DNA of 64,000 nt from a bacterium (GTDB taxonomy: Bacteria; RBG-13-66-14; B26-G2; WVWN01). Shown here one piece after another: positions 1 through 7,394 of the stretch. The notes under the pieces were generated by a model. It was given only the letters and a program-made list of their open reading frames with translations, had not been told where the DNA came from and did not search any database. Location: NCBI GenBank assembly GCA_035529855.1, contig DATKVX010000079.1, forward strand, positions 1-64,000, given 5' to 3'. Every line of letters starts with the position of its first letter. The first letter of the stretch is position 1. Position numbers and translations under genes: made by a program.

Positions 1-31
1 GGCGCGGAGGTCAACGGGGGAGGGGGAATAA

Positions 32-55
32 AAAACCGGCCGGGAGGCCGGTTTT
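32..55. terminator. Bidirectional intrinsic terminator
   Basis: A perfect 10-bp stem (AAAACCGGCC / GGCCGGTTTT) around a GGGA loop, with A and T runs built into the arms, can terminate transcription on both strands. On the minus strand it closes the operon that ends with the TolB-like lipoprotein gene. It lies directly beyond the left copy of the 34-bp amrS 3'-end repeat, as expected if it was the original amrS terminator. Confidence 0.8.
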
Positions 56-70
56 CGTTTGAACTCAAAA

Positions 71-104
71 CACCCACCGCACGTCCCCCGGCGGCGGGGC
101 CCAG
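71..104 (-). repeat. Left copy of 34-bp direct repeat (orphan amrS 3' end)
   Basis: These 34 bases are identical to 1199-1232, which encode the last residues of the AmrS protein. Read on the minus strand, this copy still encodes WAPPPGDVRWV followed by F and TGA, where the right copy has L and TGA, but it is attached to no open gene. The lipoprotein gene 127-1131 lies between the two copies. The arrangement resembles a gene 3' end that was duplicated or regenerated when the lipoprotein gene arrived. Confidence 0.85.
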
Positions 105-126
105 CCTTCGAACTAACTCGGGAGTA

Positions 127-1131
127 CTAATCGGCTTCGGGAGCGGCTATCCGCCAGAGTGACGCCGGGGTATTTTCTTGGTTCGTAGGCCGCGATTCGA
201 ATACTATCCATTTACCGTCGGGGGACCAGGAAGGCGAGCGGTCATCGTAATCCGGGTCGTTCGTAATGCGCACCGGGGTTCCCCCTCCGGCAGAGATGGT
301 AAAGATCCTTTTTACCGTTAAGCCTCCTTCACCGCTTGCGTAGACGATACGGGAACCGTCCGGCGACCAACTACCGTCTATATCTTGTCCCTCGTTGTCG
401 GTTAGAGCCTTAACATCGGATCCGAAAAGGTCCATCGTATATATGTCCCAATCCGCTTCATCTTCTCCGTACTCCCGGCGTTGGAATACGATAAGGTTCC
501 CCGTAGGGGACCAATTCGGCGACGCGTCCTGCCATTGTCCTATGGTGTTTTTCGAAATTATATCAAAACCCTCTCCCGTAACGCTTACGCGGCAAACGAC
601 GCGATTAGCGTATTTCCCTTCCCCGGAGTAATACTCGAAAACAACCGATTGGCCCATAGGGCTAAAACCGGGGCTTACGAAGGAGACCGTTTTCTCGGCG
701 TGAGTTATTACGTGCTCCAATTCCTTTCCGTTGCGCCGAATCGTCCAAATGCCGTACCCCGGGGTGAAATTCGACGAAAAGACAACCTTGTCGGAGTCCG
801 CGGTCCAACATATCCCCGACCTATTTATGGCGTTGAAGTCTTCGTCGTCTAATAGGGCGGTTGCCGACCGGTATGTATTCGAGTAGAGGTACAGACCCGC
901 TGGGCCTTTTTGGTAACCGTGGTGGAACAGAGTGAAAAGTATGTATTCACCGTCCGGCGAGATAGCGGGGTTTTGCGCGCTCGCCCCATCCGGCGGCGAG
1001 TAGACCAACGTAGCCCCGTCTTCACGCGAGGGCTTTTCGCTATCGTCTTCACCGTCTCCGCAGTTAAGTATTGGTAAAGAGAGTAGTACGGCGAAGACCG
1101 CTATACTTTTTTTCAAGTTCGTTTGCGCCAT
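127..1131 (-). CDS. TolB-like beta-propeller lipoprotein
   Basis: A 334-residue predicted lipoprotein. The N-terminus (MAQTNLKKS, hydrophobic core, LPILNCG) is a signal peptide with a lipobox-like Cys near residue 24. The rest holds WD40-like/PD40 repeats of the TolB type: AISPDGEYILF, CWTADSDKVVF, GFSPMGQSVVF, NWSPTGNLIVF, SWSPDGSRIVY and SWSPDGKWIVF, i.e. about six blades. Such propellers usually act as periplasmic or surface protein-binding scaffolds; the partner is unknown. An AGGAGG Shine-Dalgarno eight bases upstream fixes the ATG at 1131; an in-frame extension to 1368 would run into amrS. The gene has visibly lower GC than its neighbours and is flanked by the 34-bp repeat, so it looks like a late arrival in the operon. 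Confidence 0.85.
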   Translation of the reverse strand: MAQTNLKKSIAVFAVLLSLPILNCGDGEDDSEKPSREDGATLVYSPPDGASAQNPAISPDGEYILFTLFHHGYQKGPAGLYLYSNTYRSATALLDDEDFNAINRSGICWTADSDKVVFSSNFTPGYGIWTIRRNGKELEHVITHAEKTVSFVSPGFSPMGQSVVFEYYSGEGKYANRVVCRVSVTGEGFDIISKNTIGQWQDASPNWSPTGNLIVFQRREYGEDEADWDIYTMDLFGSDVKALTDNEGQDIDGSWSPDGSRIVYASGEGGLTVKRIFTISAGGGTPVRITNDPDYDDRSPSWSPDGKWIVFESRPTNQENTPASLWRIAAPEAD

Positions 1132-1192
1132 GTTATCCTCCTTCCGGTATTTCTCAATAAGTGTATAGGCTTCTAAGTTGCGGCGTGCGATG

Positions 1193-2203
1193 TCATAGCA
1201 CCCACCGCACGTCCCCCGGCGGCGGGGCCCAGACGCCGGCGACCGTTGCGCCGCATTTGGCGCACTTGTCGCCGTCGAGGCGGTACGCCAAAATCTGGTA
1301 GCCGTGGCGCTCGACGACCGGCTGGCCGCAGCCCGGGCAATACGTATTGTTGCCCGGGTGGCCGGCAACGTTCCCCACGTACGGATATTTCAACCCTTCC
1401 TCGAGAGCAACGTTGCGGGCCATCGTCAGCGTCGCCACCGGCGTCGGCGGGAGGTTAGCCAGCTTGTACATCGGGTAGAAGCGCGAGAAGTGCAGCGGCG
1501 TCTCGGCGCCTAAGTTATCGCGGACCCATCGCACGAGCGCCGCGACGGCCGCCGGCCCGTCGTTGAGGCCCGGCACAAGAAGGTTGGTCACCTCGAGCCA
1601 GAGGCCCTCCTCGCGCATTATCTTGAGCGAGCGGAGGACCGGCTCGAGCCGGCCGCCGCAGACGTCGCGGTAGAAGTCGTCCGACATCGACTTCAAATCG
1701 ACGTTGGCCGCGTCGGACACCTTACATAGTTCGCGCAGCGGCGCCGGTTCGATATACCCGGCGGTGACGAGGACGTTCTTCAGGCCCCGCCGCCGGCCGA
1801 GCCGCGACGCCTCCAGCGTATACTCGTAGAATATAATCGGGTCGGAGTAGGTGTAGGCGACGGAGATGCAGCCGGTGCGCTCGGCCTCGGCGACGACGCG
1901 CGCCGGCTCGAGGTCGACGTTGCGCGCGTCCTCGGGGTCCGTTTGGCTTATCTCCCAGTTCTGGCAGTACTTGCAGTGGAGGTTGCAGCCGGCGGTGGCG
2001 ATGGAGTAAATCGCCGTCCCGGGGAGAAAGTGGAACAGCGGCTTCTTCTCGATGGGGTCGACGTGGGTAGTGCAGGGCTTGCCGTAGACCAGCGTGTAGA
2101 GGGTCCCGTCGACGTTCACGCGGACGCGGCAGTCGCCGCGCTGGTAGTTGGCGAGGACGCAGCGCCGCGGGCACAGCTCGCACTCTACCGCCGGCGCCGT
2201 CAC
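1193..2203 (-). CDS. amrS: AmmeMemoRadiSam-type radical SAM enzyme (first copy)
   Basis: A 336-residue radical SAM protein of the AmrS / pyruvate-formate-lyase-activase-related family. The [4Fe-4S]-binding CX3CX2C motif is C73, C77, C80 (GCNLHCKYCQNW). An N-terminal Cys set (CELCPRRC, then C25) and a C-terminal zinc-ribbon-like pair (CPGC, CAKC) are typical of this family. The physiological reaction of AmrS is not settled. Its usual partners, AMMECR1 and MEMO homologues, are not adjacent. It starts at a GTG that overlaps the stop of the preceding membrane-protein gene (GTGA), indicating translational coupling. The last 34 coding bases are duplicated at 71-104. A paralogue lies at 25341-26345. 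Confidence 0.85.
   Translation of the reverse strand: MTAPAVECELCPRRCVLANYQRGDCRVRVNVDGTLYTLVYGKPCTTHVDPIEKKPLFHFLPGTAIYSIATAGCNLHCKYCQNWEISQTDPEDARNVDLEPARVVAEAERTGCISVAYTYSDPIIFYEYTLEASRLGRRRGLKNVLVTAGYIEPAPLRELCKVSDAANVDLKSMSDDFYRDVCGGRLEPVLRSLKIMREEGLWLEVTNLLVPGLNDGPAAVAALVRWVRDNLGAETPLHFSRFYPMYKLANLPPTPVATLTMARNVALEEGLKYPYVGNVAGHPGNNTYCPGCGQPVVERHGYQILAYRLDGDKCAKCGATVAGVWAPPPGDVRWVL
1199..1232 (-). repeat. Right copy of 34-bp direct repeat (functional amrS 3' end)
   Basis: This copy lies inside amrS and encodes its C-terminal WAPPPGDVRWV. It matches 71-104 base for base, and the similarity stops abruptly on the upstream side. Confidence 0.85.
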
Positions 2204-2436
2204 GGCGGCGTTCCCTCGTCGGCCGGGGGCTCGAGGCGGTGCCAGTACTTGGCCTCCTCGAAGGAGAGGTTGCCCTCGGCCTGGGCTTTCTCGAACGCCT
2301 TCTTGCGCGCGGCCTCGTCCGCGGCGCCGGGCGCGCGCGCGGATATAATACCCTGGATGCCGATATAGGTCGCGACGGCGAGGCAGGCCGCGACGATTAT
2401 CGTCACCGCGACGTTAGCTTTCCTCGGCTTCTTCAT
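2200..2436 (-). CDS. Small single-pass membrane protein, unknown function
   Basis: A 78-residue protein with one N-terminal transmembrane segment (about residues 9-31, VAVTIIVAACLAVATYIGIQGII) after a basic MKKPRKAN start, followed by a charged Ala/Glu-rich tail likely in the periplasm. I recognise no family. It overlaps the HAD gene upstream by 23 bases and the amrS start by 4, so it is translated as part of this operon. Being locked between two conserved enzymes suggests the frame is real. Confidence 0.65.
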   Translation of the reverse strand: MKKPRKANVAVTIIVAACLAVATYIGIQGIISARAPGAADEAARKKAFEKAQAEGNLSFEEAKYWHRLEPPADEGTPP

Positions 2437-3109
2437 TTAACTCGTCGACGATGCGGACGACGTCGGCTATGTCGTCGACGGCGTAGTCCGTCTCGGCGCA
2501 GCGTTCGCCGCTGGTATCGCCATAGCGGGCGTAGACGGTTCTGATGCCCAGCGCCCGCGCCCCCTCGACGTCGCGGGCCGGCCAGTCGCCCACCATCAGC
2601 GCTTCCTCGGCCGCGACGCCCAGCTCGTCCAGGATGAGGCGGAAGGGCTGGGGGGCCGGCTTCCGCACGCCCGTATCTTCGAACGTGACGACGGCGTTGA
2701 AGATGTTGTGCAGCTGCAGATAGGCGAGCCGGAGCCAGGCCTGGAGCCGCGGCGCGTCGGAGAGGACCCCCAGCTTGATTCCGCGGCGGAGCAGCTCGAG
2801 CAGCGTTACGTTGACGTGGGGGTAGAGCGTCAGCGCCCCCTCCCGGGCGCGCCGGTACGCGACCACCGCGGCGGCGTGTATGCGCGGCTCGAGCTTCCCG
2901 TACGCCGCGATGAGGTAGCGGTCGAAGACGCGCTGGTACTCGATCCCCTCGGCGTCGTAGACCTCTTTTATGCCGGCGATAATTTCGTCTTTGGGGCGGG
3001 GCAGGCCGGCGTCGATCATCGCCTCCGCCGCGGCCTCTATCGCCCGCTCCTTCATCTTCATGAAGTCGTTGAGCGTGTTATCGAGGTCAAATATGACTGC
3101 GCGTATCAT
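2414..3109 (-). CDS. HAD-superfamily hydrolase
   Basis: A 231-residue haloacid-dehalogenase-like phosphatase. Motif I is FDLDNTL (D8 nucleophile, D10 acid), the motif III lysine is in VRKPAPQPF near residue 150, and motif IV is VGDWPARD near 173. A helical cap lies between motifs I and II, as in subfamily I enzymes that act on small phosphorylated metabolites such as phosphoglycolate or sugar phosphates. The substrate cannot be read from sequence. It lies 12 bases downstream of purine nucleoside phosphorylase, so a role in nucleotide or sugar-phosphate salvage is plausible but inferred. Confidence 0.85.
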   Translation of the reverse strand: MIRAVIFDLDNTLNDFMKMKERAIEAAAEAMIDAGLPRPKDEIIAGIKEVYDAEGIEYQRVFDRYLIAAYGKLEPRIHAAAVVAYRRAREGALTLYPHVNVTLLELLRRGIKLGVLSDAPRLQAWLRLAYLQLHNIFNAVVTFEDTGVRKPAPQPFRLILDELGVAAEEALMVGDWPARDVEGARALGIRTVYARYGDTSGERCAETDYAVDDIADVVRIVDELNEEAEES

Positions 3110-3121
3110 GTATATATTATA

Positions 3122-3931
3122 TCACTTCTCGCCGAGGGTAGGAAGTAGAGCCTCGAGCAAGGTTTTGATTTGCCGGCCGGGTTCCTCGGCGCCGAGCAGG
3201 ACGTCGTCGTGGCTCGCGGCGCCGCCGGCGACGTTGGCGACCGCGCACAGCGCGAGAACGCGCAGGCCCGCCTGGCGAGCGACCAGCGCCTCGTTGGGAA
3301 TGGACATGCCGACGACGTCGCCGCCCAGGCTCGCGAGGGCGTGCGCTTCGGCGGCGGTCTCGTATTGCGGCCCGGGGACGCCGACGTACACGGCCTCTTT
3401 GAGCATGAAACCCAACGGTTCGGCGACCTCTTCGGCCCGTTCGCGAATGTCCGCGTCGTACGCGTCGGCGGCGGCGACGAAGCGGGGCCCGAACTCGTCG
3501 TCGTGGCGGCCGGCGAAGGGCGACGCCGCGGCGAAGTTTAAGTGGTCGCGAACGACGGCGACGTTGCCCGGGCCAAACTCCTCGCGCAGCGAGCCCACGG
3601 CGCCCGTGAGGATGACGGTCCGGCAGCCCAGCCGGGCGAAGAGGCGTATCGGCAGCGTCGCGACGTCGGCGGGAATCCCCTCGTAGAGGTGGAGGCGGCC
3701 TTCGGCGACGACGACGTCGACGTCGCCGGCACGGCCGAAGGCGAATAGGCCGCGGTGGCCTTCAACGCTCGGTTTCGCCAAGTGCGGGACTTCGGCGAAC
3801 GGGACCTCGCACACGACGTCGAACGCGGGGCGCGGCAGGCCGGAGCCGAGGACGACGGCGACCTCCGGCTCGAGTTCACACTTGCGGCGGAGGTAGCGGT
3901 ACGATACGTCTACGTCTTTGGGGGTTAGCAT
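3122..3931 (-). CDS. punA: Purine nucleoside phosphorylase
   Basis: A 269-residue trimeric-type purine nucleoside phosphorylase, which splits purine nucleosides with phosphate into base and ribose-1-phosphate in the salvage pathway. Visible family motifs: the phosphate loop VVLGSGL (27-32), GRLHLYEG (78-85) with the active-site His, ILTGAVGSL, GPQYETAAE, and GMSIPNEALVARQAG followed by the N of CAVANVAGG. The length is normal. A GGAAGG Shine-Dalgarno precedes the ATG. It is the first gene of the minus-strand operon driven by the promoter at 3953-3981. Confidence 0.9.
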   Translation of the reverse strand: MLTPKDVDVSYRYLRRKCELEPEVAVVLGSGLPRPAFDVVCEVPFAEVPHLAKPSVEGHRGLFAFGRAGDVDVVVAEGRLHLYEGIPADVATLPIRLFARLGCRTVILTGAVGSLREEFGPGNVAVVRDHLNFAAASPFAGRHDDEFGPRFVAAADAYDADIRERAEEVAEPLGFMLKEAVYVGVPGPQYETAAEAHALASLGGDVVGMSIPNEALVARQAGLRVLALCAVANVAGGAASHDDVLLGAEEPGRQIKTLLEALLPTLGEK

Positions 3932-3952
3932 TAGGGCGTCCCTTCCGTAACT

Positions 3953-3981
3953 AATATAAAATAAATTCGGGGTTTTGGCAA
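3953..3981 (-). promoter_or_regulatory. Sigma-70-like promoter of punA operon
   Basis: On the minus strand TTGCCA (3981-3976) and TATATT (3958-3953) are separated by 17 bases. The promoter faces away from the one at 4054-4082, so the two units are divergently transcribed from this AT-rich gap. Confidence 0.6.
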
Positions 3982-4053
3982 ATATCGTTTACGCGTCCGA
4001 TGCTACGGTAGACGGGAAAATAAACTAGGGAATGAGTATTTTTAGGTTCATCG

Positions 4054-4082
4054 TTGACACGATGGTAACGATATGTTATATT
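4054..4082 (+). promoter_or_regulatory. Near-consensus sigma-70 promoter of two-gene island
   Basis: A perfect TTGACA (4054-4059), a 17-base spacer and TATATT (4077-4082). The -10 box lies just after an in-frame ATG at 4073, so transcripts starting near 4089 cannot use that ATG. This is the main evidence for the later start chosen for the next gene. Confidence 0.75.
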
Positions 4083-4165
4083 ATTATCAGGCCGTTCGGG
4101 TAAAACTGCCGTGCTGGAATAAAGCTTTAATAATTACTATTCGGCTCCTTACGAGTTTTAAAATT

Positions 4166-4185
4166 ACCGACTTAAAAAAGTCGGT
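4166..4185 (+). promoter_or_regulatory. Leader hairpin just before the RBS
   Basis: A perfect 8-bp inverted repeat, ACCGACTT-AAAA-AAGTCGGT, in the predicted 5' leader. It ends right at the G-rich Shine-Dalgarno (GGGAGGGAGGG, from 4186). It could limit ribosome access or stabilise the mRNA. No T-run follows it, so it is not a classical terminator. Confidence 0.5.
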
Positions 4186-4201
4186 GGGAGGGAGGGCTGT
4201 C

Positions 4202-4927
4202 GTGCACTTAAATCCCTTCACTAATTTTTTGAAACTCCTCTACGGGACAGTGATGGAACAACCCGTAGTCGAGAGCGACCTCGCCGGGACCAGCGGCCCG
4301 GCGATTGCGTGGTTGGAACGCGAGCTCGGCGAAGAGCGCGATAAGTATGACCTATACATAATCGCCGGCGAGTTGAGCCTAGCTTTGGCCGGTAAGGAGT
4401 TTTTCGAATCTCTAGAACGCGCCATTGGACGAGGGAAGAACGTCTGGATTTTTTGCGGCCCCCGGATAATGATTTCCGACAAATCCGGCGAAAACGGCGG
4501 TAGTAACCGTATAATCGATTTAATAGGAAAATACGGGACGGAAAGTAGTCTCCACATTTTGTATATAGAAGACCTCGAGGCCACGCCTCCGTTCCACTTT
4601 TGCTTATGCGGGGATAACGTTATAATCGAGAAGCCGCACCTGCCGAACGCCGGTTGGGGTTCCCTGGAAGTAGTCCCTATTAGAGACAGCGTCCTTTGGA
4701 GCTTCAGGCTAAGAAAATACCTCGGCATTTTGTTTAATGATAATAGAATCAAGATCGTGAAAAGGGTTGACGATATAAAACCGTACTTCAGGGACGAAAA
4801 AGGGCTTTTGGCCTACACGGAAGAGTTGGTTAATAGCGGTTGGTACGACGGTTTCCCAAGGTTTTTCCAGGAAATGAATTTGCAATCTTTGGATAAACGA
4901 AGAGAGTCGGCTTGTGAAAGACGGTAA
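4202..4927 (+). CDS. Protein with degenerate PLD-like fold (tentative)
   Basis: A 241-residue soluble protein counted from GTG 4202, which sits 6-7 bases after a strong G-rich Shine-Dalgarno and downstream of the promoter at 4054. The open frame reaches back to an ATG at 4073, but that overlaps the promoter. The alternating pattern LYIIAGE (51-57), KNVWIFCGP, HILYIED, then HFCLCGD (132-138) resembles one phospholipase-D-like repeat. The catalytic HxK would be HxC here, so it is probably inactive or a binding domain. I do not recognise a family with certainty. GC is well below the neighbours. The stop overlaps the next gene by 14 bases, so the two are co-translated. Confidence 0.6.
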   Translation: MHLNPFTNFLKLLYGTVMEQPVVESDLAGTSGPAIAWLERELGEERDKYDLYIIAGELSLALAGKEFFESLERAIGRGKNVWIFCGPRIMISDKSGENGGSNRIIDLIGKYGTESSLHILYIEDLEATPPFHFCLCGDNVIIEKPHLPNAGWGSLEVVPIRDSVLWSFRLRKYLGILFNDNRIKIVKRVDDIKPYFRDEKGLLAYTEELVNSGWYDGFPRFFQEMNLQSLDKRRESACERR

Positions 4928-5375
4928 TTCCTACGGTTTTATTTGCGGGGAAGCGCCCCCCTTTATAATTATTGCGGTATATGCGGGGTTTATTAGTTTA
5001 ATTTTCACAGTGTTAGAGAAGTTTGGCTCTAAGTCGCCTCGGGTGAAGAGGAAAATTAACGAGGTATTCCTTATTCGCGTTGACAAGGAAGCAGCTTGGC
5101 GCCCAAGGATAAATACGGAGCTTATATATAAATACTTGAAGGTTTTGGTTTTCGGCGGTTTCTTGGTCGAGTTGATAAGGGTGTTTTTAATTAAGTCTAC
5201 CGCCCTTATGGAAAAGTTTTTTTACTTTTACGACTCCGTAGTAGTTTTTTTGTTATTAACGAATACGGTTCTAATATTCTTTTTGGGCATATATTTCTGG
5301 AAACGAGAAACTGAAGACGTATCTACCCTAGATAGATTCGTCCCGGCACGCGTTGATAATCCAGGCGGGGGCTAA
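4914..5375 (+). CDS. Three-pass membrane protein, partner of preceding gene
   Basis: A 153-residue protein from GTG 4914 with three hydrophobic segments (about 16-36, 73-93 and 104-128) and a basic loop between the first two. No family is recognised. It overlaps the preceding gene by 14 bases and shares its low GC, so the two form one transferred unit: a soluble protein coupled to a membrane protein. The C-terminal 25 residues are polar. Function is unknown. Confidence 0.6.
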   Translation: MKDGNSYGFICGEAPPFIIIAVYAGFISLIFTVLEKFGSKSPRVKRKINEVFLIRVDKEAAWRPRINTELIYKYLKVLVFGGFLVELIRVFLIKSTALMEKFFYFYDSVVVFLLLTNTVLIFFLGIYFWKRETEDVSTLDRFVPARVDNPGGG

Positions 5376-5400
5376 GCCGTTTCGAACGAAATCGAGTAAA

Positions 5401-5425
5401 TTATACTTACCCATTCGAAGTATAA
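5401..5425. promoter_or_regulatory. Perfect inverted repeat upstream of rpsT
   Basis: TTATACTT and AAGTATAA flank a 9-base spacer. The AT-rich symmetric arms could be an operator site or a weak transcription-stop hairpin for the preceding membrane-protein gene. It lies about 45 bases upstream of the rpsT -10 box. Confidence 0.4.
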
Positions 5426-5470
5426 GTTGATTACGAAAACCGGGCGTCGGAAGCGTTCTTAAATAAAGTA

Positions 5471-5476
5471 TATAAT
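5471..5476 (+). promoter_or_regulatory. Probable rpsT -10 box
   Basis: An exact TATAAT 70 bases before the rpsT start. No good -35 hexamer lies 16-18 bases upstream, so the promoter may depend on an activator or an extended -10. Confidence 0.35.
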
Positions 5477-5545
5477 CCCCCAGCTAGGCTCTTAACGGCG
5501 CCGCTATTTTGTTAGTTCAACGGTCCCCGGACGCGGAGGCACGAC

Positions 5546-5821
5546 TTGGGAACGAAGAGACACGCGAAGAAGAGACATCGGCAATCCGAGCGGCGCCGCG
5601 ACCGCAACCGCGCCGTCCGCAGCGCGACGCGTACGGCGGTAAAGAGAGCCGTGGTCGCCGTCGAGGCCGGCCCGCCGGAAGAAGCGAGCGAGGCGTACCG
5701 CCGCGCGCAACGCGCCATCGACGTCGCCGCGCGCAAGGGCGTAATTCACAAACGCGCCGCCGCGCGGAAGAAGTCCCGCCTGGCGCGGCGGGTGCAAAAA
5801 GCGGCCGCGCCCAAGGAATAA
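5546..5821 (+). CDS. rpsT: 30S ribosomal protein S20
   Basis: A 91-residue, very basic protein with the bS20 pattern: KRHAKKRHRQSERRRDRNRAVRS, then two long helices, RAIDVAARKGVIHKRAAARKKSRLARRV. It binds 16S rRNA early in 30S assembly. The start is TTG at 5546, six bases after a GGAGG, giving MGTKRHAKK. A non-AUG start in rpsT is also known in E. coli, where it limits expression. An intrinsic terminator follows 26 bases after the stop, so the gene is monocistronic. Confidence 0.93.
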   Translation: MGTKRHAKKRHRQSERRRDRNRAVRSATRTAVKRAVVAVEAGPPEEASEAYRRAQRAIDVAARKGVIHKRAAARKKSRLARRVQKAAAPKE

Positions 5822-5846
5822 AAAATAACTATTTCGGTGAAACGAG

Positions 5847-5872
5847 AAAAGCCCCCGCGGGGGGCTTTTTTA
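5847..5872. terminator. Terminator between rpsT and holA
   Basis: A 10-bp stem, AAAAGCCCCC / GGGGGCTTTT, with a 3-base loop and a T-run. The A-run on the left arm makes it usable for the converging holA operon too; holA stops at 5873. Confidence 0.85.
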
Positions 5873-6865
5873 TTATGCGGCGGCGCGGGCGGCGAAGAGC
5901 TCGAGCGCGAGGGCCGCGGGCACGCGGCCCGTCTTGACGCCGCGGTCGAGCTCGGCCAGGAGGTGGTGCAGCTCGGCCAGGCGCTCGGCGTCGAGCCGTC
6001 GGGCGGCGTCGACGTACTCGCTGACGTACAGCGGCGGGACCTTAAGCCGCGCCGCGATTTCGGAGGAGCCGAGGCCGGCGGCGTAGAGTTCCTTGGCGAG
6101 CCAGATGAATCGGATTTGGCGCGCGAACAGGCCGATTAACGACTCGGGCCGCTCGCCGGCCAGCATCAGGCGGCGCAGCGCCTCCAGCGCCGGCCCCAAC
6201 CTGCCCTCGCCGACGTAGCGGACCATGTCGTAGGCTTTTTCGACGCGGCTCGCCGCGACGACGTCGGCCACGGCGTCGGCCGAGAGCTCCTCGCCGCCGG
6301 CGTACGCGCCCAGCTTCTCCAGCTCGCGGACGACGGTGAAGAGGTCCGGCGCCAGCGCGTAGTCGAGGTACGCGGCGGCCTCGTCCGACAACTTGACGCC
6401 CAGCCGTTTCGCCTCCGCGGCGATGCGGGCGCGGCGAGCGTTACCTGTCAGGTGCTCGAACGTGTAGACGGAGCCGAGTTTGTCGAAGAGCTTGAACAGT
6501 TTTTTGCGCCGGTCCAGCTTCCCCTCGGCCCAGAAGACGACGACCGCGGAGGGAGACGGTTCCGCGGCGTACTCGGCCAACGCGGCCAGGTCGGCGTCGC
6601 CGTACTTCTCGACGCCGGTGCCGACGAGCAGCCGCCGTTCGACGAAGAACGGCGCGGTGCGGGCGCGTTCGCACAGTTCGGCCGCGGCGGCGTTCTCGAG
6701 CCGCTCGAACGCCATCTCGGCCGGCGATTCGCCCACGACGATTTTCTTCAACGCCTCGAGCGCGCGGAACTTTCGATACTCGTCGTCGCCCTCGAAGACA
6801 TAGGCCGGCTCGAGCCGGCCTTCCTTGATGTCGCGCGCTAAGGCCTTCAGTCGTTCTTCCGACAT
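5873..6865 (-). CDS. holA: DNA polymerase III delta subunit
   Basis: A 330-residue clamp-loader delta subunit, which opens the sliding clamp for loading on DNA. It matches the HolA layout: N-terminal AAA+-like domain without a Walker A motif (PAYVFEGDDEYRKFRALEALKK, where functional delta also lacks ATP binding), the middle WAEGKLDRRKKLFKLF segment, the acidic-to-helical PDLFTVVRELEKL, and a C-terminal collar domain (LFARQIRFIWLAKEL). Length is normal. It lies 6 bases downstream of the lptE-like gene in the same operon. Confidence 0.9.
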   Translation of the reverse strand: MSEERLKALARDIKEGRLEPAYVFEGDDEYRKFRALEALKKIVVGESPAEMAFERLENAAAAELCERARTAPFFVERRLLVGTGVEKYGDADLAALAEYAAEPSPSAVVVFWAEGKLDRRKKLFKLFDKLGSVYTFEHLTGNARRARIAAEAKRLGVKLSDEAAAYLDYALAPDLFTVVRELEKLGAYAGGEELSADAVADVVAASRVEKAYDMVRYVGEGRLGPALEALRRLMLAGERPESLIGLFARQIRFIWLAKELYAAGLGSSEIAARLKVPPLYVSEYVDAARRLDAERLAELHHLLAELDRGVKTGRVPAALALELFAARAAA

Positions 6866-6871
6866 GGCGGG

Positions 6872-7381
6872 TTACCAGCCTTGGAGCGTTCGGTTGACGA
6901 TCTTACGGGCCAGCTCCTCGGCCAGGCGGTCCAGGGCTTCGTCTTCGGTCTCGGCTTTGGTCGCTATGGCGTAGTACGATACCGATTCGTACATCGAGGG
7001 TTCCTGCCACAGGACCTGGTTGTTTATCAGGTCCGTGAAGGTGACCGAGACGACGACGGCGAGGTTGTACTCTTTGACGACCTCCTGGACGTCGTAGCTC
7101 AGGGCCTCTTTCTTGTAATTTACGATTTCTACCTGGAGCTTCGAGTCGGCGACGTCCTCGCCGGCGACGTCGAGGGTGCCGTCGGCGACGAACTCGTCGA
7201 TGACGGCGTCGGTCAATACGCGCTCGGCGCCGTACTTGAAGGTCCGGGGGTTTTTAAACAGCGGTATGGCTACCGATTTGATGTAGCCCGGGACGTTGGG
7301 GTTGAAGGTATACGGGCCGCAACTTAGGAAGGCCGCGGCCATAATGGCGAGCACGAGTGCCGTGGCGTTGGCTTTACGCAT
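6872..7381 (-). CDS. lptE: LptE-like LPS-assembly lipoprotein
   Basis: A 169-residue lipoprotein with signal peptide and lipobox FLSCG (Cys 21). The pattern is that of the LptE family found outside proteobacteria: YTFNPNVPGYIKSVAIPLFKN, the ERVLTDAVIDEF helix, ADSKLQVEIVNYKKEALSYD, and VSVTFTDLINNQVLWQE. LptE plugs the LptD barrel that delivers lipopolysaccharide to the outer leaflet, so the host probably makes LPS. The linkage with holA is also seen in proteobacteria. Confidence 0.8.
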   Translation of the reverse strand: MRKANATALVLAIMAAAFLSCGPYTFNPNVPGYIKSVAIPLFKNPRTFKYGAERVLTDAVIDEFVADGTLDVAGEDVADSKLQVEIVNYKKEALSYDVQEVVKEYNLAVVVSVTFTDLINNQVLWQEPSMYESVSYYAIATKAETEDEALDRLAEELARKIVNRTLQGW

Positions 7382-7394
7382 CTCGGCATCCCCC

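Noticed and set aside
1-31. Possible 3' end of a plus-strand gene (nine codons then TAA at 29-31, followed by a terminator)
   Set aside because: Too short to tell from chance; only the terminator behind it hints at a gene.
4073-4201. N-terminal extension of the PLD-like protein from ATG 4073
   Set aside because: The promoter -10 box overlaps this region and a better start with Shine-Dalgarno exists at 4202.
5376-5545. Possible tRNA or small RNA in the gap before rpsT
   Set aside because: No cloverleaf or T-loop consensus; only an inverted repeat and a -10 box are seen.
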